Assembly (NCBI GenBank): GCA_012838235.1
Contig: DUPQ01000008.1
Span: 68,523-127,112 of the forward strand
Reading direction: 5' to 3'
From: Clostridiaceae bacterium
GTDB lineage: Bacteria; Bacillota; Clostridia; DUPQ01
DNA: 58,590 nucleotides
Position 1 is the stretch's first letter, and each line of letters starts with the position of its first letter. The notes below the pieces were generated by a model. It saw only the letters and a list, made by a program, of their open reading frames with translations, did not search any database and had not been told where the DNA came from. Position numbers and translations under genes: made by a program. Shown here in pieces: positions 1-8,100 of the stretch.

Positions 1-398
1 TTGAACTTTCCCTTATGGTTCACATGGGAAAAAGAATATAATTGATTATGCAGGGTTAAAATATCACTTTTGTTGAATTGGATATAAGGATAATTTTCGT
101 GCACCATATCGAGCACATGCCTGTATCCGGCAATCTCTTCCTCATTTCTGTTCCTGGGCTCGGATTTCTTATTCATTAACTCTACAAGTCTTGTATCGTT
201 GGTATAAATGCCTTCGATAGCATTAGAATACTTTGTACTCTGTACTTTTGCGATATTTATCATCTTCTCTAAGACATCCGGATAATTTACCACATAAAGT
301 TCTTGTTTGCCTTTATACTCGTGAATTTGTGCTATCGTATGATAAATGCTGACCGGCAACGACAGGTTCATCAATTTTAAATAATCGAACTTTCTCAA
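1..398 (-). CDS. Fic family protein, N-terminal part (runs off window start)
   Basis: Open frame on the minus strand from a TTG codon at 398-396 to the window edge, 132 codons seen, no stop. The TTG start is chosen because a perfect AGGAGG lies 7 nt upstream; the ATG at 403-401 is followed at once by a stop. Residues 57-66 read YSNAIEGIYT, which contains the S/TxxxE(G/N) inhibitory-helix motif (S58, E62, G63) of Fic AMP-transferases. In that family the glutamate blocks ATP binding until relieved. The following NDTRLxxL and xxEEIAGYRHVLD stretch also matches the N-terminal region of Fic proteins. The catalytic HPFxxGNGR loop would lie outside the window. Fic proteins AMPylate target proteins, often as toxins or regulators. 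It is next to remnants of other accessory genes, so it may belong to a decayed island. Confidence 0.8.
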   Translation of the reverse strand, partial: MRKFDYLKLMNLSLPVSIYHTIAQIHEYKGKQELYVVNYPDVLEKMINIAKVQSTKYSNAIEGIYTNDTRLVELMNKKSEPRNRNEEEIAGYRHVLDMVHENYPYIQFNKSDILTLHNQLYSFSHVNHKGKF

Positions 399-452
399 AA
401 CATCACCTCCTGTTTATCATAGCCATTATACCTTATATGGCGTAGATAAATC

Positions 453-518
453 AATATTGGCGAGATTATTCTCGTCAATATTTAGTTTTTGGCGCATCAA
501 TTCTTGTTTTGGCGAGAA
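453..518. promoter_or_regulatory. Inverted repeat plus TTGGCG repeats upstream of the Fic gene
   Basis: Bases 453-464 and 471-482 form a 12-bp inverted repeat around ATTATT with one G-T wobble. Its core TTGGCGAG (457-464) recurs as TTGGCGCA at 489 and TTGGCGAG at 509. The group sits 55-120 bp upstream of the Fic start codon. A dyad plus spaced half-sites suggests an operator for a regulator of the Fic gene. No regulator is visible here. The rest of the 399-686 gap is AT-rich and shows no gene. Confidence 0.4.
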
Positions 519-686
519 AAAAATTCTTTGCCTGCAACTAAAGATGAGTGCTCTTACGGGATTTTTTTAGAAAACTGATAAAATCAATGTTTACAGGCAT
601 CAGATAAGCCGCATATTCTTTAAATAGCTAAAGTCTGGAGTATAAAAAGAGATTTGAAAATGCTATGATATACACATGAGGAATAA

Positions 687-1247
687 AAAGAAGGTGACAC
701 ACCTGAGTATGTGGGAATTTATATTTATAAGGACAGGATTTCCTTTGTAAATCACAATAGACCGCTTCCTCCCGTCACAATTGAAGCTCTTAACCGAGAT
801 AGGAGTTTTGACAGGAGACAGTATCTTAATAAAGAACTCAAAGACATGTTCTTTTCGCTGAATTTAATTGAATCTTACGGATCAGGCATAAGGCGGACAA
901 AAGATGCTTTGTTAGAAAACGGTTCCCCCGAGCTTAAGTTTTATCCAGATAATGAGTACAATAACTATACTAATGCGGTTATGGGAATAAATGCGGAATT
1001 TTTGAGAGGTTTTAGTGGTAGTACTACCCAAGAAACTACTACTAAAACTACCACCAAAATTACTACGAAACAAGATGATATTATGAAACTAATATCTGAA
1101 AACCCTCATATAAGTGCAAGAGAAATGGCGGAACAGTTAAACCTTAGTGTTGATGGTGTGCGTTATCATTTAGGAAAAATGAAAAAAGCCGGACTTATTC
1201 AATATGAAGGTTCAACAAAATTAGGTCAATGGATTATTAAGTTATGA
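687..1247 (+). pseudogene. C-terminal remnant of an AlbA_2/HATPase_c_4-type DNA-binding protein
   Basis: The frame opens after a stop at 684-686, and the first usable start is GTG at 711 (178 aa). The very first residues (EYVGIYIYKDRISFVN, then RPLPP) match the middle of divergent-AAA/AlbA_2 transcriptional regulators, where the strand IEIYxDRIEIxNPG precedes the LIESYGSGIRR segment. That segment is present here at residues 53-62. The C-terminus (about 120-175) is a winged helix: ISAREMAEQLNLSVDGVRYHLGKMKKAGLI. A threonine-rich linker (TTTKTTTK) separates them. Full family members are about 400-500 aa with an N-terminal AlbA_2 domain, so about half the gene is missing. I infer a 5'-truncated, probably non-functional gene. 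There is no convincing ribosome binding site before the GTG. Confidence 0.7.
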
Positions 1248-1284
1248 TTAATCTGCAAAATTTTCGCTTGCAAAGTAGAGAGAA

Positions 1285-1578
1285 GTGCACATACTCGATT
1301 CAAATCAAACAATGCCCAATCTTTTTCAAAACATTCGTAATGCGTTTGCACATGGTAGTTTTTTAGTTCGTAAACACCGTGTTGATAAAGAGTTCTACTA
1401 TTTTTTAGAAAGTAGAAATCCTGAAAATGAACTTATTAACGCAAGACTTGTTTTGAAAGCAAGTACACTTACTAAATGGATTAAGGTTGTAAAAAAAGTT
1501 CTTAAAGAGCAACGCAGCTTTTTATCTGGTAATTCAGGAACCGCTCTTTCATTTGCTTTCTTTAGTTGGTCGGAGTGA
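1285..1578 (+). pseudogene. HEPN-like protein, C-terminal fragment abutting tRNA-Pro
   Basis: A 97-codon frame from GTG at 1285. Residues 18-23 read RNAFAH, the RX4H signature of HEPN domains (RNases and nucleotidyltransferase partners in toxin-antitoxin and abortive-infection systems). The flanks (NLFQNIRNAFAHGSF, then a YYFLESR strand and a helical TLTKWIKVVKK) fit small HEPN proteins such as the pEK499_p136 group, from memory. The N-terminal helices expected before the motif are absent and a stop lies three codons before the GTG. The last residues are read out of the complement of the tRNA-Pro 3' end, so the natural C-terminus may also be lost. Likely a fragment left after decay of an island. 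The HEPN call rests on one motif and length. Confidence 0.45.
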
Positions 1579-1642
1579 CAGGACTTGAACCTGCGGCATC
1601 ATGGTCCCAAACCATGCGCGCTACCAACTGCGCTACACCTCG
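1567..1642 (-). tRNA. tRNA-Pro (anticodon UGG), CCA encoded
   Basis: The complement folds into a cloverleaf of 76 nt including an encoded CCA. The D arm is GCGC/GCGC, the anticodon stem CATGG/CCATG closes a TTTGGGA loop with anticodon TGG, and the T arm is GCAGG-TTCAAGT-CCTGT with discriminator A. C1-G72 is the usual tRNA-Pro identity pair. The acceptor stem CGAGGTG/CACTCCG holds an A3-C70 mismatch and a G4-U69 wobble. An A-T-rich candidate promoter (TATATT/TATTAA) lies just upstream on the minus strand near 1655-1665. The 3' end borders the gene remnants at 1285-1578, as at many tRNA integration sites. Confidence 0.92.
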
Positions 1643-1741
1643 GCACCACCGTATTTTAATATAATGGCTTATTGTTGTCCACAACAAGCCCAACCTTTGG
1701 GTTAGAAGCAGCTTGTTTTACTTGTCAACCGGTTATGCTGC

Positions 1742-1771
1742 TTGTCTATTCGGTATATGGTAAAGTATAAT
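1742..1771 (+). promoter_or_regulatory. Candidate sigma-A promoter
   Basis: TTGTCT at 1742-1747 and TATAAT at 1766-1771 with an 18-bp spacer, 70 bp before the membrane protein start at 1844. Confidence 0.55.
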
Positions 1772-1843
1772 ATAGGCGGTATTTATTTCGGAGCGGATAA
1801 GTAAATTACTTCTTTATTACACGAGCGGAGGAAGATAAGGAAA

Positions 1844-2497
1844 ATGTCAAGAAAATCGACAATCAATATTTTAGCAGGGTGTATGATTTTGTTGTCGGTG
1901 ATGGTACCTCTTATTCAATTCTTCAGGCTATATTTGCATGAAAGATATTTCAGCGGAAGCACTTGGTTTGTTATATTATCGGTTTTGTGTATGATACTTG
2001 CCGTATTGCTGTTCGCAAAAAAAAGCGGTTGGGTTTTTGTTATACTTGTTCTACTTATATGTGCTTATGATACATGCGAGGGTATAAGGGTTTTTAAGTT
2101 GGACGGAATGAGAGAACTTACAAGTATACTTGAAGACTACAGTAGATTCTCTTCCTATTTTCATTATGTAGTCGGGCCTGCAATATTCAGTCTGATTAGT
2201 TTTGTTATCCCGCTTTTATTGGTCGTAAGTGAAATTTCCAAAAAAAAGAATAATAAGTTTGTGATTATATTATCCGTTATTCTATTCGTCATTATTGTTA
2301 TTTTCTTTTTTAACGCTTTTTACGGCTTTATCAGTAGACTCTTGCGCAGACACACTGTTCCTTTGATGTCCATTATTTCAGAGTTGTTATATCTTATAGT
2401 AACTATCTTTAGACCTATAGGTTTGGCATTAGGTGTATTTTGGTATGTCAATAGAAGCGGGAAATATGATAGGGGCATATACAGCCTTTTTCGTTGA
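1844..2497 (+). CDS. Hypothetical multi-pass membrane protein
   Basis: 217 aa starting at ATG after GCGGAGGAAG. No signal for enzymatic function. Hydrophobic segments at about 8-28, 40-58, 63-77, 105-130, 138-160 and 178-200 suggest six membrane passes, with short polar loops and a basic C-terminal tail (NRSGKYDRG). I do not recognise a family. It is a lone gene with its own promoter. The downstream kinase gene starts about 100 bp later behind a separate promoter, so a shared job is only possible, not shown. Confidence 0.7.
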   Translation: MSRKSTINILAGCMILLSVMVPLIQFFRLYLHERYFSGSTWFVILSVLCMILAVLLFAKKSGWVFVILVLLICAYDTCEGIRVFKLDGMRELTSILEDYSRFSSYFHYVVGPAIFSLISFVIPLLLVVSEISKKKNNKFVIILSVILFVIIVIFFFNAFYGFISRLLRRHTVPLMSIISELLYLIVTIFRPIGLALGVFWYVNRSGKYDRGIYSLFR

Positions 2498-2504
2498 TGG
2501 TGTG

Positions 2505-2533
2505 TTGTTACGGGGTCCGGAAATACGTACAAT
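2505..2533 (+). promoter_or_regulatory. Candidate promoter for the kinase/regulator operon
   Basis: TTGTTA at 2505-2510, 17-bp spacer, TACAAT at 2528-2533. A second TATAAT run (2560-2570) lies closer to the start but lacks a clear -35. Confidence 0.45.
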
Positions 2534-2593
2534 ATAAACTATTCAATCTTCTGTCACTTTATAATATAATTAGGGCAAGGTGAGGCATTATCA

Positions 2594-3913
2594 ATGAAAA
2601 AGCTGGTGACTGTTAACCCACGTAAAAAAATTAAAGAAATGAGGATGCGTTTTTTTGACAGGGAACTGGATTTTCGCGTCAGACTGTTTAATGTGCTTGC
2701 TATTGCCGGTACCGCAATCAGTCTTGCCGCTACCGTAGTAAATCTGATTACCTCGATGTGGGTAAGTGCCGCAGTGAGCGGACTGTTAGCCGTACTGTCC
2801 TTCGCACTTACATATTTCACATATAAAACGGGAAAATATCAAACCGGATATATCATTACAATCATTGCTATTTTCATGGTTTTCTTTCCCATGCTGTTCT
2901 TTACATCCGGCGGTTACAAAGGAGGTACACCTGCACTGTTCATATTCGCAGTGCTTTTTACCACACTGATGCTGGAGGGCAAATGGGCTATTCTTGTGTC
3001 GTTCGCCGAAATTGCGGAATATGTTATTATTGCCGTTATTGCATACAAAAATCCTACACTTGTTACATGGTTTGCCACTGAGTGGGAAATGCTTGCGGAC
3101 ATTATTTTTACTACTATTGCGGTATGTATTGCCTGCGGAACTGTTATATTCTTTCATCTTCGAGAATACGAAGCGCAAAGAATTAAGCTTTCGGAACAGA
3201 ACGAGCAGTTAAAACACTACAGTGAGGCAAAATCGGTATTCTTGACAACCGTGGCACATGAAATAAAAAACCCCTTGAATGCAATCAATTTATATGCACA
3301 TGATACCGTTGAGTTGCTTGATGAAAAGGATCCCGATATTAATACGATGAGAGCAAATCAAAATACTATTGAAAAAATGGTCTTGCGTATTGACAGGATT
3401 GTTGTTGAACTTATGGATACGGTTGCCATTGAACAGGGGCGGCTCTCTCTTGATCTTGCACCTGTGCGTTTATCTCATCTGTTGCGTGAAACGACAGAAA
3501 TCTATTTTAACAAGAATAATACCGGTGAAAACCGGCTTATTCTGAAACTTGATGAAAAACTGCCTCCGATTGTAGCGGACAGTGCAAGAATAATACAGGT
3601 GGTTACAAATTTGCTTTCCAACAGCATGCAGCATACAAAAAACGGATTTATTATGATTACGCTCAAAGGGAATAGCAAAAGCCAGATTGTTTCGGTTACC
3701 GATAACGGCGAAGGAATGAGTGAAGAAATAAAAAGCAAAGTATTTGGCGGATATATTTCGGTGAATAAAGAAAAATGGAGACACGGAATAGGACTCTTTG
3801 TATCCCGTCAGATAATAGAAGCGCATGAAGGGAAGGTATGGATTGAGAGCGAGTTGGGCAAAGGGACAACGGTATCTTTTTCTTTACCTTATGGAGAAAA
3901 AACAGATGAGTAA
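2594..3913 (+). CDS. Membrane sensor histidine kinase
   Basis: 439 aa. Residues 25-200 are about six hydrophobic helices with little extracellular loop, followed by a short coiled linker (EAQRIKLSEQNEQLKHY). The HisKA box VAHEIKNPLNAI has the phospho-acceptor His at 222. The HATPase_c domain shows the N box NLLSNSMQHT, the G1 box DNGEGM and the GIGLFVSRQIIEAHEGKV segment. This kinase would autophosphorylate and pass phosphate to the response regulator whose gene overlaps its 3' end by 8 bp. The sensor part resembles MASE/7TM-type integral membrane sensors and gives no hint of the ligand. The genes downstream encode giant secreted proteins, so a role in surface control is plausible but inferred from position only. 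Confidence 0.9.
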   Translation: MKKLVTVNPRKKIKEMRMRFFDRELDFRVRLFNVLAIAGTAISLAATVVNLITSMWVSAAVSGLLAVLSFALTYFTYKTGKYQTGYIITIIAIFMVFFPMLFFTSGGYKGGTPALFIFAVLFTTLMLEGKWAILVSFAEIAEYVIIAVIAYKNPTLVTWFATEWEMLADIIFTTIAVCIACGTVIFFHLREYEAQRIKLSEQNEQLKHYSEAKSVFLTTVAHEIKNPLNAINLYAHDTVELLDEKDPDINTMRANQNTIEKMVLRIDRIVVELMDTVAIEQGRLSLDLAPVRLSHLLRETTEIYFNKNNTGENRLILKLDEKLPPIVADSARIIQVVTNLLSNSMQHTKNGFIMITLKGNSKSQIVSVTDNGEGMSEEIKSKVFGGYISVNKEKWRHGIGLFVSRQIIEAHEGKVWIESELGKGTTVSFSLPYGEKTDE

Positions 3914-4607
3914 TACAGAGATTACCATACTTATCGTGGAAGACGAACCGGATATTCTGAATATCAATGCACGATTGCTGAAACGTCGCGGATATAATGT
4001 CATTACGGCAAGTTCAGCTGAAGAAAGTTATCGTTGTCTGTCATCCGTAACCCCCGATTTGCTCATTCTGGATATAATGCTTCCCGACGGCAGCGGTTAT
4101 GATATATGTGAAAGGTTTCGCTCAAAATGCGATAATCCCGTCATATTTTTAACCGGTAAAACCCGTATTTCCGATAAGGTGGAGGGATTGAGGTGCGGCG
4201 GTGACTACTATCTTACGAAACCGTACAGCTTTGATGAACTCCTTGCAGTTGCGGACAGGCTCTTAACACGTCATTTCGAAGTAAAAGCCAGACAGGGGCA
4301 ACCGGAATCTGTTACAAAATGCTCCATCACATTGGATTTCCCAAAAAGAAAAGCATTTGTGAACGGCAAAGACGTAAGCTTAACGGCAAAAGAGTTTTCT
4401 TTGCTTCTCTATTTAATGGAAAATGAAGATAAAATCCTTTCACCCGACCAATTATATGAGGCTGTCTGGGGTATGCCGTCAACAGCAGATACACGCACAA
4501 TTCGCTTTCACATAGGCAATCTGAAAAAGAAAATAGACACTGAAAATGCGGACGACTTTGACATTATTTCGGTTTACGGAAAAGGATATACTTTCACCAC
4601 AAAATAA
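3906..4607 (+). CDS. OmpR/PhoB-family response regulator
   Basis: 233 aa. The start is ATG 3906, inside the kinase stop region, with GGAG about 10 nt upstream; a longer upstream frame exists but only reads across the kinase gene. Receiver domain: acidic pair E12/D13, phospho-acceptor D56 in LLILDIMLPDG, Thr in IFLTGK and Lys in YLTKPYS. The C-terminal Trans_reg_C winged helix is marked by LTAKEFSLLLYLMENEDKILSPDQLYEAVWG and TRTIRFHIGNLKKKI. It is translationally coupled to the kinase and is its obvious partner. Targets are unknown; the two giant secreted protein genes just downstream are candidates. Confidence 0.92.
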   Translation: MSNTEITILIVEDEPDILNINARLLKRRGYNVITASSAEESYRCLSSVTPDLLILDIMLPDGSGYDICERFRSKCDNPVIFLTGKTRISDKVEGLRCGGDYYLTKPYSFDELLAVADRLLTRHFEVKARQGQPESVTKCSITLDFPKRKAFVNGKDVSLTAKEFSLLLYLMENEDKILSPDQLYEAVWGMPSTADTRTIRFHIGNLKKKIDTENADDFDIISVYGKGYTFTTK

Positions 4608-4642
4608 ATTGTGAGTTTTTCCTATTAATTCAAAAAACATAC

Positions 4643-4682
4643 TTATTCCTATTATACTTAGCATAGAGGAATGATTTTTTGC
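4643..4682 (+). terminator. Possible weak intrinsic terminator
   Basis: ATTCCT (4645-4650) pairs with AGGAAT (4667-4672) and is followed by GATTTTTT. The 6-bp AT-rich stem makes this weak. It would separate the kinase/regulator pair from the lone receiver gene. Confidence 0.35.
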
Positions 4683-4730
4683 TCTGATTATTATTCCTTC
4701 AGAGTAACTGTTTTTTTAGGAGATATTTGT

Positions 4731-5108
4731 TTGAAAATACTTATTGTATGTCGCGATGCGGAGCTTGCAGCTCTGAGCGGAAAGAGTCTCAAACGAAACG
4801 GATACGATGTAACCTGTTTGTCGGATATATCGGCGACTGAATCACTGATTAAACAGAAAAACATTCAGCTTGTTGTTGCGGACATTGAAACGGACGAGAA
4901 GGAATGTCTGAAATTCTGCGAGACGGTTAAAAAAATAAGTAATGCGCCTAAACTGCTTTTTATAGGCAGAAGCGATGAGGAAGAAAGCGCAATTTTGAAT
5001 GCCGGTGCCGATGATTGGATAAAAAAGCCATACAGAACACCGGTTTTTCTTGCGCGTATAGCCGCACTGATGCGTCAGAACGGAGAAGATATAAGAACGG
5101 AATCTTGA
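4731..5108 (+). CDS. Stand-alone receiver (REC) domain protein
   Basis: 125 aa from TTG 4731, preceded by TTAGGAGA with good spacing; this trims an unlikely 20-residue leader of the longer frame. It is a single receiver domain: Asp in the first loop (VCRDAE), phospho-acceptor Asp in VVADIE, the conserved Lys in IKKPYRTP, and a FIGRS strand where the usual Thr/Ser would be. There is no output domain. Single-domain receivers work as phosphate sinks or by protein contact. It ends 16 bp before the 2520-residue secreted protein gene and probably shares its transcript. Confidence 0.8.
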   Translation: MKILIVCRDAELAALSGKSLKRNGYDVTCLSDISATESLIKQKNIQLVVADIETDEKECLKFCETVKKISNAPKLLFIGRSDEEESAILNAGADDWIKKPYRTPVFLARIAALMRQNGEDIRTES

Positions 5109-5124
5109 GGAGGTTTATAAGCAT

Positions 5125-8100
5125 ATGAGAAAAAGGTTTATTGCATTTATTCTAACATTGGCGATGATTGCCGGTATGGCAGGTTTTTATCCCGGCATAA
5201 TTGTGTCGGCAGAAGAAGAAGATACAACAAAATATAATAAATACGGACACGCAATAACTTATTCCGCCCATGAAACACTGCATACCGGCGGTAAACAGGT
5301 TAAGTTTTTTGATGCCGGATATACCGCTTGGGGGACAGCGCCGGAAGGTACAGCGAACGACGAAGCAAAATCCATGGAATGGCTTAGCAGCAACGGTTAC
5401 CTTCTCAACCATTTCGGTAATCGCGGCTCAGCGGATAACAGTAAATTCGGCAGCAGTTTTAACAGCAACGGAGAATGGCAGACAAAACTGAAAGGTCCGA
5501 GCAATGTTAAAGAATGGAAAGTTCGGGTTTGGTTTGACGGACTTACCAAACAGGAAGAAAGAGATAAAGGAAATATTTCCGGAATGTATGACAAAGGAGA
5601 TATTGAGTACTTTTTTGCCTGGGATGTAAAAACCGTTCAGACAAAATGGTGGGGTCAGGACGGTAAGAGTCGTGATGACGGTTATACACAGATTTTCGGT
5701 GAAGAGATACACTCCTGGGGAAACCACACGACCGGTTATTTCAAGGAAGATAACAGCGGTCCCCGATTCGGCGATACTGCCGGTTGGAAGAGTGCGGACA
5801 AGCTGGACACTCTCTGGTTCAAAGCAACCAGTAATGTGGATGACAATGTGGATTCCGGTTTGTATGCCGCTATGCTTGTAGGCAGAGATATAAAAGGACC
5901 CAAGATTAATACCATAAGAGTAACTGCCGATGCGGCAGGAACAAGAGAAGTAACCAACGGTGTAGTATCCTTGGAAACCATTGCAGAACTGGATGCCAAA
6001 CGTACCATCTATTTTCAGGTAGAGTGGGACGAGCCTGTTTTATACAAAAAACAGAAAGAGGAGAATGCAAATATTGAAAATCTGAAATTGTTTGTTCAGG
6101 TAATGGGTATTGCCGGTTCCGGTCAGATAGTGGAAGCCAATTTCCTGAGTTATACATCAACGGATAAAACTCCGAGACCGGTTATGACATTTGAATATCA
6201 ACTTCCCGACCCGTACAGTTATGATCCCAAAGTTCCTACCGATGAGAACGGATGCTATTATGACTTCAAATGCGTTAATGTATCTATTGATGAGAATAAA
6301 GATTTGTGGGAGTGCATATTCGACCTTTCGGGTAATAAATTCGCATCAGTCAATGGAATACAGCCCGATGCTACGAAGAACAAACCGGTTTCAGCTACTT
6401 TTTCAAACTATGCCTGTGTGGATTTAAGACCTTTCGGAATAACCGCATTTGAAATTATAGGTGAACGAAACAAGGCGTTTTTGAAAGCATTCCAAAATAT
6501 TGAAATAAACCTCACATTAAATAAAGCACCCTTTAAGTCATTCACCGAGGATGTTCCTCTTACGGATTATCCGACGATAACCCTTAATCTTAAAAATAAA
6601 AACAATCAATACCTTACATTATCACCTAAAGGAGTTGAAACCGGCAAACAAAAGTCGCACATTGTAAAATACGGTTTCAGGCTTACTTCTTACGATGACG
6701 ATTATAATATACTGGACGGAGATTTTCTTAAGATTACTTCTATTAATTTCAATAATATATCAAGGTTTAAGGACAGAGGCGGCGGCACCTTTATGACTTA
6801 TATACCGCAAGACAACGGTGTTCTTCAGCCTACGAATATTCCTCCTTTACCTGCAAAGGATAAACTGAAATTAACACCTTCTCCTAACGGCGAGTTTAAA
6901 GTGGACTTTATTGCCCCTGTTATAAATACAACTGTAACCGATGAGGGCAGCGGTATTTACGGAATAAAAGCTTTAGTTGACGATATGTCGTTAGATGGAG
7001 CAAAAGCGACAATTACAATCAAAGTCGCAGGAAAATCGGCACCGACTGCATTATTGCAATACCAGAGTACTACTTCCGAGAGTTATCAGGATATTCCCGG
7101 AGCCTGGAGAAAAGGTGATGCAGGTACAATGAGCGCATCTTTTGTAGCTCCGGTCAGTAAAGAAGGCGGTGTGACTGCGGCATATGCATATTTCAAGTTA
7201 CCTAATGACTTGGAAACGAATAAGGTGGATATAACCGTTGCCGTAACGGACAATGCGGGTAACAGAGGCACAAACAAATATACCTTGTGCTCCCCCGGCT
7301 GGGACGGTTTTGACAGGTTGGCTCCCAGGTCTTTCGCTTACTTTTGGTCGATGACAGAACAGGTTATACTCAAAACTGAAGATATGGATACCGCCACAGA
7401 GTACCGGTACGGTTATTCCCTGAATGATCAGGATGCACCCGAATCGTATTCCGACTGGATACCGCTTACGGTCGGAGAGGAAGCTTTAATTCCTCCACCT
7501 CCGAATGAAAGCCTGACACCTCAAGAGATAAATGAAAGAGTAGTATGGATAGAGATAAAAGACTCAAATGGTAATACGGCTATTAAGAAGGCTACCGCTC
7601 AATACGACAGAACATATGTTGATATTGAAATTAATAGTGCCGATACCCAGACAACTTATGAAGCGGGGCATTATCCCACTGTGGATTTCACTGTAAAGCA
7701 TGCAAAGTTTTATTGGTACAGGTGGGCTGAAAGACCTGCCCGCAGTGTAGAGAATACCGAAAGTTTAATAGCAAACGATGCCGGTCAAATTGCGATTGTA
7801 AAAAGTCAGGGGGCAAATCTGACTTATGGTAATGAGTCGGTACAGAGGACACTCACATTAACGGATAATGCAATAGTGCAAAAAGTGGATCCCGATACTG
7901 AAAAGCTTAAGTATGACAGCACTACGCCGGGTAACACCACACGTCCCATCATGTTGGTAATTATTGCGGAAGACGATGACGGCAAGCGGGTCGTAAAAAC
8001 GGTGGAGTTTAATACTGTATATGCTCCTCCTATGGTTTCCGCAGTTCAAACCCGTTTTTCCACCAATGACAATTCAGGAAAGCGTGTTGACTACTTAAGA

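Noticed and set aside
3825-3905. Longer N-terminus for the response regulator
   Set aside because: The extra 27 residues only read through the kinase gene in another frame, and the receiver domain begins at ATG 3906.
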